Assembly: GCA_017694955.1 (NCBI GenBank)
Contig: JADIMC010000097.1
Location: 1 to 55,720 of the forward strand
Direction: 5' to 3'
DNA length: 55,720 bases
From: Candidatus Limisoma faecipullorum
GTDB lineage: Bacteria; Bacteroidota; Bacteroidia; Bacteroidales; Muribaculaceae
Below the pieces are notes generated by a model, which was not told where the DNA came from, did no database searches, and saw only the letters and a program-made list of their open reading frames with translations. The position numbers and the translations under genes were made by a program. Of this stretch, positions 48,398 to 55,720 are shown in pieces. Every line of letters begins with the position of its first letter. Position 1 is the stretch's first letter.

Positions 48398-49324
48398 TTA
48401 TTTATGCGGCAATTCGCGCAAAGAGTAAATCTTCGAGTTCCACGGAGAATATGCACGTTTCACCTTGTTGATAGTAAGTACGAAATCCTCGTGGTCGTGC
48501 ATATTGAGATGCTCGTGCAAAGCCATGCAGACAGCGGCTATTTCTTCGCCGGAGTCCGGACCTCTCTTCACCTCGGCATCCGATTCCAACGCACCGGTAG
48601 CCTCCTCACGCTTACGTTGCGCAAGTCTTGAGTTGAACTTGCCAATTGCACGGAAAGCCAAACTTAAAATCAACAGACAGACAAACACGATAAGCATCGA
48701 AATGACAGTCATACCGATTCCATATTTATCGTGTTCGACAAACATTTCAATCTTCTCGTTCGAATCGATGATGATATTGTTGCTTTCCGGAGTTATGTAC
48801 TTTTCATCGCTACCATCACGCACTTCCCACGCATTAGCGTCGTTTTCGGCATCTTTCACACCGTCCTGCTTACGTGCATACGACTGGTTAGCACCAAGAC
48901 TTGCCGGAACAAGCACCTCGTCAATCAAAGTCTTGCCGTCGGCATCATACAATCCAATCCAATTATCCTTTCCGGGCTCCAATTTGAAATTAATATGGAA
49001 CGTTCCTTTATTAGGCTCATTGTCAGCCCAGAAAACGATGTGCTGACGAGCCGGAATTTCCGTATTCACGTCCATACGCGGTACAGGATATTTTTTCGGA
49101 TTATTCTTGTCGTTAGTCAAGTACATACTCGATATCTCTATCGGAGCAAATGACGAGTTGAACAATTCAATCCATCCATGGCGGAGGCCATAGTCATCCA
49201 TATAGTTGCTGTCGTTCTGCACCATCACTTCGTTGATGCAAATAGCCCTCCGGCCTTGCGCCGAAACGCTTGCAACACAAAGCAAGAAGCAACCCAGCAG
49301 CAACGCTACTGTCTTTCTATTCAT
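48398..49324 (-). CDS. mmdD: OadG/MmdD-like subunit fused to a lamin-tail domain
   Basis: 308 aa, much longer than classical OadG/MmdD (about 80-120 aa). A signal peptide (VALLLGCFLLCVASVSAQ) is followed by a lamin-tail (LTD) beta-sandwich at about 25-150 (ICINEVMVQNDSNYMDDYG, WIELFNSS, NNPKKYPVP). Then comes the OadG part: one membrane segment at about 203-228 (YGIGMTVISMLIVFVCLLIL) and a cytoplasmic tail with HDHEDFVLTINKVKRAYSPW. The tail should contact MmdA and MmdC, while the LTD faces the periplasm. Position between mmdA and mmdC supports the subunit assignment. The LTD function is unknown. Confidence 0.88.
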   Translation of the reverse strand: MNRKTVALLLGCFLLCVASVSAQGRRAICINEVMVQNDSNYMDDYGLRHGWIELFNSSFAPIEISSMYLTNDKNNPKKYPVPRMDVNTEIPARQHIVFWADNEPNKGTFHINFKLEPGKDNWIGLYDADGKTLIDEVLVPASLGANQSYARKQDGVKDAENDANAWEVRDGSDEKYITPESNNIIIDSNEKIEMFVEHDKYGIGMTVISMLIVFVCLLILSLAFRAIGKFNSRLAQRKREEATGALESDAEVKRGPDSGEEIAAVCMALHEHLNMHDHEDFVLTINKVKRAYSPWNSKIYSLRELPHK

Positions 49325-49334
49325 AATTCAATCA

Positions 49335-50888
49335 TTATAAAGGAATATTGCCATGCTTCTTGGCAGGGTTCGTCAATTTCTTCGTTGCCAACTGCTGCAA
49401 TGCCCGGATGATACGGAAACGGGTATTGCGCGGTTCAATAACATCATCTATATAACCATACTTAGCAGCATTGTAAGGATTACAGAACAAATCCGTGTAT
49501 TCCTTTTCTTTTTCAACGATGAACGCTTTCGGATCAGCCTGCTCCTTTGCTTCCTTAGCATAAAGCACTTCCGCTGCGCCTGCTGCACCCATAACAGCAA
49601 TTTCAGCTGTCGGCCAAGCATAGTTCATATCACCACGCAACTGCTTGCAGCTCATCACGATGTGGCTACCACCATAGCTCTTGCGGAGTGTAACAGTCAC
49701 CTTAGGCACCGTAGCCTCTCCATAAGCATACAGCAACTTAGCACCGTGGAGAATCACAGCATTGTACTCTTGTCCCGTACCCGGAAGGAATCCCGGCACA
49801 TCAACCAACGAAACAATAGGAATATTGAAAGCATCGCAGAAACGCACAAAACGCGCTGCCTTGCGGGAAGCATTACAGTCAAGCACGCCGGCAAGGAACT
49901 TAGGCTGGTTGGCAACAATACCTACCGACTGTCCATTGAAACGGGCAAAACCGATAATTATATTTTTAGCGAAATCTTTCTGTATCTCAAGGAATTCGCC
50001 ATTGTCAACTATAGCACCGATAACCTCATACATATCATATGCCTTGTTAGGAGAATCAGGCACAATCTCGTTCAATGAATCCTCAAGACGGTCAATCGGG
50101 TCAGTGCACTTCACGAGAGGCGCTTCTTCAAGATTGTTTTGAGGTATATAGCTCAACAGTTTACGAATAAGCATCAAAGCTTCTTCACCGTCCGCTGTCG
50201 CAAAATGAGCCACACCCGACTTCGAAGAGTGCATCGTTGCACCACCAAGCTGTTCTTGAGTGACATCCTCTCCAGTTACAGTCTTTACCACCTTAGGACC
50301 GGTAAGGAACATATAGGATATACCCTTAGTCATTATTGTGAAGTCAGTCAATGCAGGAGAATAAACTGCGCCACCGGCACACGGACCAAGGATTGCGGAA
50401 ATCTGCGGGACAACACCCGACGCAAGGATATTGCGCTCAAAAATCTCAGCATAACCAGACAAAGCATTGATACCTTCCTGAATACGTGCTCCACCAGAGT
50501 CGTTCAAGCCGATTACCGGTGCACCCATCTTCATAGCCATATCCATAATCTTGCAGATTTTCTGCGCCATAGCCTCTGACAACGAGCCGCCAAACACAGT
50601 GAAGTCCTGCGCAAACACATAAACCAGACGGCCATCAATCGTACCATAACCAGTAACGACACCATCGCCAAGGAAATGCTTCTTTTCCTGGCCGAAATTC
50701 GTACAACGGTGCTGGACAAACATATCAAGTTCCTCGAAACTGCCTTCATCAAGGAGTTGAGCGATTCGCTCGCGTGCCGTGTATTTACCTCTTTCGTGCT
50801 GTTTGGCAATGGCTTTCTCACCACCGCCAAGACGTGCCTTCTCGCGTAGCGCGATTAGTTCCTGCACTTTCTCAAGTTGATTGCTCAT
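49335..50888 (-). CDS. mmdA: Methylmalonyl-CoA decarboxylase, carboxyltransferase subunit
   Basis: 517 aa, two crotonase-like carboxyltransferase halves of the propionyl-CoA carboxylase beta/MmdA family. Conserved stretches: [29 protein letters not shown] and [16 protein letters not shown], with [10 protein letters not shown] near the C-terminus. It transfers the carboxyl group of (S)-methylmalonyl-CoA to biotin on MmdC. The same family includes biotin-dependent carboxylases; linkage to mmdB, mmdC and mce, without a biotin carboxylase gene, supports decarboxylation. Second gene of the operon. Confidence 0.94.
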   Translation of the reverse strand: MSNQLEKVQELIALREKARLGGGEKAIAKQHERGKYTARERIAQLLDEGSFEELDMFVQHRCTNFGQEKKHFLGDGVVTGYGTIDGRLVYVFAQDFTVFGGSLSEAMAQKICKIMDMAMKMGAPVIGLNDSGGARIQEGINALSGYAEIFERNILASGVVPQISAILGPCAGGAVYSPALTDFTIMTKGISYMFLTGPKVVKTVTGEDVTQEQLGGATMHSSKSGVAHFATADGEEALMLIRKLLSYIPQNNLEEAPLVKCTDPIDRLEDSLNEIVPDSPNKAYDMYEVIGAIVDNGEFLEIQKDFAKNIIIGFARFNGQSVGIVANQPKFLAGVLDCNASRKAARFVRFCDAFNIPIVSLVDVPGFLPGTGQEYNAVILHGAKLLYAYGEATVPKVTVTLRKSYGGSHIVMSCKQLRGDMNYAWPTAEIAVMGAAGAAEVLYAKEAKEQADPKAFIVEKEKEYTDLFCNPYNAAKYGYIDDVIEPRNTRFRIIRALQQLATKKLTNPAKKHGNIPL

Positions 50889-50925
50889 AATAATATATGG
50901 TAATTTATAATTTCACTTTTTCATA

Positions 50926-51336
50926 TTATTCAGGCTTCTCGCAAAGCTCAGTAAGAACACCTATAGTGGATTTCGGATGCAAGAAAGCGATGTCAAGCCC
51001 TTCAGCGCCCTTACGAGGAGCTTTGTCTATCAGGCGTACACCTTTCCCTTCAACTTCCGCAAGAGCATTGGCAACACCGTCTTCAATCTTGAATGCGAGA
51101 TGATGTATTCCTTCACCGCGCTTTTCAATGAATTTGGCAATTGTGCTGTCCTCGCTTGTCGGTTCAAGAAGCTCAATCTTAGTCTGACCTACCATAAAGA
51201 ATGCAGTCTTCACTTTCTGATCAGCAACTTCTTCAATTGCGTAGCACTTAAGACCCAACACGTTTTCATAATACGGAATGGCTTCTTCAAGACTCTTGAC
51301 AGCTATTCCAAGATGTTCAATCTGAGAAATTTTCAT
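50926..51336 (-). CDS. mce: Methylmalonyl-CoA epimerase
   Basis: 136 aa, vicinal-oxygen-chelate fold with the metal ligands in the expected places: His9 (EHLGIAVKS), His in [11 protein letters not shown] and Glu in VLTELCEKP. It interconverts (R)- and (S)-methylmalonyl-CoA between methylmalonyl-CoA mutase and the decarboxylase. First gene of the operon, 37 bases before mmdA. Confidence 0.93.
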   Translation of the reverse strand: MKISQIEHLGIAVKSLEEAIPYYENVLGLKCYAIEEVADQKVKTAFFMVGQTKIELLEPTSEDSTIAKFIEKRGEGIHHLAFKIEDGVANALAEVEGKGVRLIDKAPRKGAEGLDIAFLHPKSTIGVLTELCEKPE

Positions 51337-51409
51337 AATATTTTAATTTAATATGTCAATATAATTCAGTTATAATATGCTCACAATTATGTGAATTTAC
51401 AACGCTACG

Positions 51410-51417
51410 CAAAATTA
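51410..51417 (-). promoter_or_regulatory. -7 element of the mce-mmd operon
   Basis: TAATTTTG on the minus strand matches TAnnTTTG, giving a leader of about 65 bases to mce. The leader contains TCACAATTATGTGA (51391-51404), an interrupted palindrome of unknown meaning. No clear -33 element. Confidence 0.45.
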
Positions 51418-51511
51418 GTACAAAAATCAAAACACCGGCGGCATTTTGACAGAAAAATATCTATGTTATGCAACATATCCCTGCCCTATCCATCTATAAT
51501 GGCACAATGAC

Positions 51512-51528
51512 ACTGACGTTATGTCAGT
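51512..51528. promoter_or_regulatory. Inverted repeat upstream of dnaK
   Basis: ACTGAC, five bases (GTTAT), GTCAGT: perfect 6-bp arms. It lies about 60 bases upstream of the putative sigma-54 core, where an enhancer-binding protein could bind. Function inferred from position and symmetry only. Confidence 0.4.
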
Positions 51529-51571
51529 TTTTCACATTTCTTTTTCACCGGTCACGACCTGCTTTGAGAAT

Positions 51572-51588
51572 TTGGCACGTGATTTGTT
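51572..51588 (+). promoter_or_regulatory. Putative sigma-54 promoter of dnaK
   Basis: TTGGCACGTGATTTGTT fits the sigma-54 consensus TGGCACG-N4-TTGCW: the GG (51574-51575) and the -12 G (51586) are ten bases apart as required, and only the C of the GC at -12 is a T. Expected start near 51598, with a leader of about 58 bases. A weaker housekeeping-like alternative TAAAATTG lies at 51623-51630. Confidence 0.55.
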
Positions 51589-51655
51589 AATATTCAGGTG
51601 TCGGTCGTTGTGACCGGCAGAATAAAATTGATTAATAACTAAAAAACATATGATT

Positions 51656-53581
51656 ATGGGCAAAATTATTGGTATAGACTTAGGTACTACGAATTCGTGC
51701 GTGGCAGTACTGGAAGGTAAGGATCCGGTTGTCATTCCGAACAGCGAAGGACGTAACACTACGCCTTCAATCGTGGCATTCGTCGATGGCGGCGAACGTA
51801 AAATCGGTGACCCTGCAAAACGTCAGGCAATCACAAACCCTAAACGCACTGTGTTCTCCATCAAGCGTTTCATGGGCGAAACCTACGATAATGTAACAAA
51901 AGAAATTTCTCGCGTACCTTACAAAGTAGTACGCGGTGACAACAATACACCCCGTGTGAATATCGACGGTCGTGAATACACCCCGCAAGAAATTTCGGCA
52001 ATGATTCTTCAAAAGATGAAGAAAACAGCTGAAGACTATCTTGGACAGACTGTTACAGAAGCCGTAATTACCGTTCCTGCTTACTTCAACGATTCACAAC
52101 GTCAAGCGACCAAGGAAGCCGGTGAAATTGCAGGTTTGACAGTCCGCCGTATCGTCAACGAGCCAACTGCGGCAGCTTTGGCTTACGGTCTGGATAAAGC
52201 TGACGGCGACAAGAAAATCGCGGTATTCGACCTTGGAGGCGGTACATTCGATATCTCAATTCTTGAATTAGGAGATGGCGTGTTTGAAGTAAAATCCACC
52301 AATGGTGACACTCACCTTGGAGGTGATGATTTCGACCATAAAATTATCGACTGGCTTGCCGATGAGTTCCAGAAAGACGAAGGAGTTGATTTACGTCAGG
52401 ACCCGATGGCTTTGCAACGTTTGAAGGAAGCTGCTGAAAAAGCAAAAATAGAGCTTTCAAGCACTACTTCTACAGAAATCAACCTACCGTACATTATGCC
52501 GGTAAATGGCATTCCGAAACACTTGGTAAAGACTCTTACACGCGCTAAATTCGAGCAGCTGTGCGATGACTTGATTCAAGCTACCATCGTTCCTTGCCAG
52601 AATGCTTTGAGAGATGCAGGCATATCGACTTCCGACATCGACGAGGTGATTCTCGTAGGCGGTTCAACACGTATTCCTGCCGTGCAGCAGATTGTCGAGA
52701 AATTCTTTGGCAAAGCTCCGTCGAAAGGCGTAAACCCCGACGAGGTTGTCGCAGTCGGCGCTGCAATCCAAGGCGGTGTGCTGAGCGGTGATGTTAAAGA
52801 CGTTGTATTACTTGATGTTGTACCGTTGTCAGTCGGTATCGAGACAATGGGCGGCGTTATGACAAAACTTATCGACGCAAACACCACCATTCCTACCCGG
52901 AAGAGCGAAATATTCTCTACAGCTGCCGACAACCAACCATCTGTAGAAATCAACGTATTGCAAGGCGAACGCCCGATGGCTCGTGATGACAAATCACTCG
53001 GACGCTTCCATCTGGACGGCATAGCTCCAGCTCCGCGTGGAGTACCACAGATTGAAGTCACATTCGAAATTGATGCAAACGGCATATTGAATGTTTCAGC
53101 CAAAGACAAAGCGACCGGCAAAGAGCAGAGCATACGTATCGAAGCCTCAAGCGGATTGACCGATGCTGAAATCAAACGTATGAAAGACGAAGCGGCAGCA
53201 AATGCGGCAGCCGATGCCAAAGAAAAGGAACGCATCGACAAAATCAACAAAGCTGATGCTGTAATCTTCCAGACAGAAAAACAGCTGAAAGAGCTTGGTG
53301 ACAAATTTGCAGCCGACAAGCGCGCGCCTATCGATTCCGCTCTCAACGAGCTGAAAGAAGCCCACAAGGCACAGAACATCGACGCAATAGATCCGGCAAT
53401 CGACAAATTGCAAGCAGCAATGCAAGCCGCCGCTCAGGACATCTACAATGCCCAGCAGCAAGCAGGTAATGCACAAGGCGCAGGATTCAATCCTAATGCC
53501 GGAACTGGAAACGACAGCAACGCCAACAACAACCAAAATGGCAACAACGTCCAGGATGCCGACTTTGAGGAAGTGAAATAA
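51656..53581 (+). CDS. dnaK: Chaperone DnaK (Hsp70)
   Basis: 641 aa. I start at the ATG at 51656 ([15 protein letters not shown]), the universal DnaK start; an ATG two codons earlier (51650) is possible. Nucleotide-binding domain with phosphate loops IDLGTTNSC and [14 protein letters not shown], linker [14 protein letters not shown], substrate-binding beta domain, and helical lid ending in an Asn/Gly-rich tail and a DADFEEVK terminus. No grpE or dnaJ is adjacent and no CIRCE sequence is seen upstream; instead a sigma-54-like promoter and symmetric elements precede it. Followed by a strong bidirectional terminator. Confidence 0.97.
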   Translation: MGKIIGIDLGTTNSCVAVLEGKDPVVIPNSEGRNTTPSIVAFVDGGERKIGDPAKRQAITNPKRTVFSIKRFMGETYDNVTKEISRVPYKVVRGDNNTPRVNIDGREYTPQEISAMILQKMKKTAEDYLGQTVTEAVITVPAYFNDSQRQATKEAGEIAGLTVRRIVNEPTAAALAYGLDKADGDKKIAVFDLGGGTFDISILELGDGVFEVKSTNGDTHLGGDDFDHKIIDWLADEFQKDEGVDLRQDPMALQRLKEAAEKAKIELSSTTSTEINLPYIMPVNGIPKHLVKTLTRAKFEQLCDDLIQATIVPCQNALRDAGISTSDIDEVILVGGSTRIPAVQQIVEKFFGKAPSKGVNPDEVVAVGAAIQGGVLSGDVKDVVLLDVVPLSVGIETMGGVMTKLIDANTTIPTRKSEIFSTAADNQPSVEINVLQGERPMARDDKSLGRFHLDGIAPAPRGVPQIEVTFEIDANGILNVSAKDKATGKEQSIRIEASSGLTDAEIKRMKDEAAANAAADAKEKERIDKINKADAVIFQTEKQLKELGDKFAADKRAPIDSALNELKEAHKAQNIDAIDPAIDKLQAAMQAAAQDIYNAQQQAGNAQGAGFNPNAGTGNDSNANNNQNGNNVQDADFEEVK

Positions 53582-53598
53582 CAATGAATCTGATAAAA

Positions 53599-53640
53599 GA
53601 AGGAAGCGTGTGGTTTAAAACCACGCGCTTCCTTCTTTTT
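53599..53640. terminator. Bidirectional terminator between dnaK and miaA
   Basis: 18-bp stem with one G-T pair (arms 53599-53616 and 53618-53635), flanked by AAAA on the left and TTTTT on the right, so it can end both the dnaK and the convergent miaA transcript. Confidence 0.9.
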
Positions 53641-53681
53641 GCCATCTATACTAAGAAAAATCACTCCAATTTATTAACGAT

Positions 53682-54584
53682 TCACAGACGACAATATGCA
53701 AGGATTTTATCATAGTCCTTTGGCAGGAACCATTGCATCGATGGATCTTTTGCGTACCACGTAAGTTGTTTCTTGGCATAGACACGGGTGTTTTTCTGAA
53801 TACGTGCTACTGCTGTGTCAAAATCCATATTGCCATCCAACCACGCAAACAACTCCTTATACCCGACTGTATTAAGAGAATTAAGATGTCGCTGCGGATA
53901 CATTCGACGGGCTTCTTCCACCAATCCACTTTCTATCATTTTAACGACACGACAGTTGATACGGTCGAACAGCTCAGCACGTGGCAACGTAAGACCGATT
54001 TTAACGACACGGAACGGTCGCTTTTTGACAGCTCCTGTACGTAATTGCGAATAAGGGACTCCAGCCTGCTCACATATCTCGACAGCATGGACAACCCTCT
54101 TAATATTGTTCAAATCAACCTGAGCGAAATATACCGGGTCAAGTCGTCTCAGCTCCTCTCGCATTGCATCCGCACCAAAGTCTGCAAGACGCTTGGCGAC
54201 AGCTGTTCTTGTTTCATCGGAGATTGTGGGAATATTGTCAATACCTTTGCAGACAGCATCGACATATAGCATTGAGCCGCCGCACATCACCACATATGGC
54301 GACTTGGCGAACAGTACCGGCAGCAGATTCATTACATCTTCCTCAAACTGTGCCGCGCTGTAGTATTCGTCCAATCCAAGCATACCGACGAAATGATGCC
54401 TGACTTCGGCAAGCTGTTCCGGGGTGGGAGCAGCTGTACCTATAGGAATGTCACGATAAATCTGGCGCGAGTCGGCGGAAATGATTTCCGTACCGAATTC
54501 ACGCGCCAGACGTATTGCTATATCAGTTTTACCAACACCTGTGGGACCTGTGACTACAATCAACGTACCCCACTGTTCCGGCAT
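53682..54584 (-). CDS. miaA: tRNA dimethylallyltransferase
   Basis: 300 aa from the ATG at 54584 (MPEQWGTLIVVTGPTG). A longer frame to 54623 would run into pepT and adds 13 unconserved residues. P-loop GPTGVGKT (residues 13-20), the prenyl/tRNA-binding stretch ISADSRQIYRDIPIGTAAPT, and the closing RNTRVYAKKQLTWYAKDPSM-like segment are all typical. It adds the dimethylallyl group to A37 of tRNAs reading UNN codons. It begins one base after the pepT stop, so the two are probably co-transcribed. Confidence 0.94.
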   Translation of the reverse strand: MPEQWGTLIVVTGPTGVGKTDIAIRLAREFGTEIISADSRQIYRDIPIGTAAPTPEQLAEVRHHFVGMLGLDEYYSAAQFEEDVMNLLPVLFAKSPYVVMCGGSMLYVDAVCKGIDNIPTISDETRTAVAKRLADFGADAMREELRRLDPVYFAQVDLNNIKRVVHAVEICEQAGVPYSQLRTGAVKKRPFRVVKIGLTLPRAELFDRINCRVVKMIESGLVEEARRMYPQRHLNSLNTVGYKELFAWLDGNMDFDTAVARIQKNTRVYAKKQLTWYAKDPSMQWFLPKDYDKILAYCRL

Positions 54585-54585
54585 A

Positions 54586-55720
54586 TTATCCCCGCTTCTC
54601 AACCAATTTGCAGATTTCGACAATTACATCCACAGCCTTTTCCATCGAAGGAATTGGCACATATTCATAGCGTCCGTGGAAATTCAAACCGCCGGCGAAA
54701 ATATTCGGGCATGGCAAACCTTTAAACGACAACTGCGCACCATCAGTACCGCCACGTATCGGCTGTACTTTCGGAGTGACACCGGCATCAATCATCGCCT
54801 GTTTAGCAATATCAATCACATACATCACCGGCTCGATTTTCTCGCGCATATTGTAATATTGATCTTTAATTTCAATTGTTGCGCAACCCGGGAACTCGTT
54901 GTTGATTTTCCGGACAAGATGTTCCAATTCTTTTTTACGGCGTTGGAAACGGTCCATATCGTGGTCACGGATTATGTAGGTCAATATAGATTCCTCCACG
55001 GTACCCTCGAATCCGATAAGATGGTAGAAACCTTCATAATCTTCAGTGTGTTCCGGCGTCTCCCAACGTGGCAGCATAATGCTGAACTGATTGGCTATGC
55101 GTATGGAATTTATCATTTTGTGCTTTGCATATCCAGGATGCACGTTACGCCCTTTGAACACCACCTTTGCCGATGCAGCGTTAAAATTCTCATATTCCAA
55201 CTCACCGATTGCACCACCGTCCATCGTATATGCGAAGTCAGCGTTGAACAACTTCACATCGAATTTATGTGCGCCCAGACCGATTTCCTCATCCGGGTTA
55301 AAGCCTATGCGGATGTCGCCGTGCTTTATTTCCGGATGCTGCATCAGATATTCCACTGCCGTTATGATTTCAGCCACACCAGCTTTGTCGTCCGCGCCAA
55401 GCAATGTCTTGCCGTCAGTCACAATCAGCGATTGTCCGACATAATCTTTCAGTTCCGGGAAACTTTCAGGAGAAAGCACCACACAGCCGTCAGGGTCGAG
55501 GGTGATATCTCCACCATCGTAATTTTCCACAATACGCGGATTGACGTGCCTTCCCGACATATCAGGAGAAGTATCAAGGTGAGCAATAAAGCCTACTGTA
55601 GGCACTTTCTTATCTGTATTGCCTGGCAATGTGGCCATCAGATAGCCGTTATCATCAAGCGCGTTATTTCTTTTAGACCGAGATTTTGCAATTCTTTTTC
55701 CAACGCCTGGGCAAAAATCA
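54586..55720 (-). pseudogene. pepT: Peptidase T, partial at the window edge, apparent frameshift near its 5' end
   Basis: Tripeptide aminopeptidase of the M20 family. Metal-site motifs are intact: HLDTSPD, GADDKAG, DEEIG, MDGGAIG and a C-terminal His in [10 protein letters not shown]. The ATG at 55638 is internal: PepT proteins have about 50 more residues before MATLP. In the DNA upstream, LDDNGYL directly precedes MATLP in one frame, whereas [18 protein letters not shown], the expected preceding helix, is in another. Removing one CG from the CGCG at 55659-55662 joins them as [15 protein letters not shown]. Either a true frameshift or a sequence error; the start codon is beyond the window. 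Confidence 0.8.

Noticed and set aside
49353-50078. 241-aa plus-strand frame opposite mmdA
   Set aside because: Antisense shadow of a confidently assigned enzyme.
49335-50888. Propionyl- or acetyl-CoA carboxylase beta subunit
   Set aside because: Same family, but there is no biotin carboxylase gene and the Na+-pump subunits follow, which fits a decarboxylase.
51391-51404. CRP-like site TCACAATTATGTGA in the mce leader
   Set aside because: Half-sites are in the reverse order of the usual TGTGA-N6-TCACA with only four bases between; probably chance in AT-rich DNA.
51337-51655. CIRCE/HrcA operator upstream of dnaK
   Set aside because: No TTAGCACTC-N9-GAGTGCTAA-like sequence is present.
52576-53406. 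276-aa minus-strand open frame opposite dnaK
   Set aside because: Long antisense frames to dnaK are a known artefact of codon usage; Ser-rich composition and no family features.

Overview
The window reads as a chromosomal segment of a Bacteroidales bacterium, plausibly Muribaculaceae or a close relative. Three things point there. Start sites are preceded by the Bacteroidota -7 element TAnnTTTG (sometimes with a TTTG -33 element) rather than E. coli-type -35/-10 boxes. There are lineage-typical families: TamL-type lipoprotein Omp85 proteins, GH97, SusR-like membrane regulators, DUF3078, DUF4886, and OadG fused to a lamin-tail domain. There is also a complete methylmalonyl-CoA decarboxylase operon, as expected of propionate-forming Bacteroidota. 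I see no rRNA, tRNA, CRISPR array, transposase or phage gene; it looks like core genome.

Layout. 1-725: AT-rich flank with one small hypothetical gene. 726-5717: operon of a double-receiver/PPDK-N protein, a coiled-coil protein and a DUF454 membrane protein. 5705-15697: outer-membrane biogenesis block, vanZ-tamB-tamL on the minus strand, divergent from a second tamL on plus, followed by a phosphoglycolate-phosphatase-like HAD gene and a bidirectional terminator. 16444-20270: gyrA and a TPR protein (minus). 20441-23184: DUF2007, DUF3078 and two small secreted proteins (plus). 23191-25955: HAD phosphatase, aroB, EamA transporter (minus). 26085-30409: AsmA-family protein and a chloramphenicol-acetyltransferase-like protein (minus). 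30572-34552: SusR-like regulator and GH97 glucosidase (minus). 34710-38632: CPA2 antiporter and guaA (minus). 38776-43550: coiled-coil envelope protein, large membrane-bound LuxR-type regulator, DUF4886 protein (plus). 43723-44229: ECF sigma factor (plus). 44226-46607: glnS and a YigZ/IMPACT gene (minus). 46768-51336: mce-mmdA-mmdD-mmdC-mmdB (minus). 51656-53581: dnaK (plus). 53682-55720: miaA and a pepT that enters from the right edge.

How the genes work together. The clearest pathway is the decarboxylase operon: Mce epimerises methylmalonyl-CoA, MmdA transfers its carboxyl group to the biotin of MmdC, and MmdB with MmdD releases CO2 while pumping Na+, giving propionyl-CoA. TamB plus two TamL paralogues and an AsmA protein concern outer-membrane assembly or lipid traffic. 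SusR-like plus GH97 form a minimal alpha-glucan-type unit without SusCD.

Most worth a second look: a near-consensus sigma-54 promoter with symmetric elements upstream of dnaK; a frameshift in pepT (extra CG) close to the right edge; the two-TamL/one-TamB arrangement; the receiver-PPDK protein that lacks a phosphohistidine domain; and its coiled-coil neighbour, which ends in a possible beta-clamp-binding motif. Nothing here is provably a new system from sequence alone.
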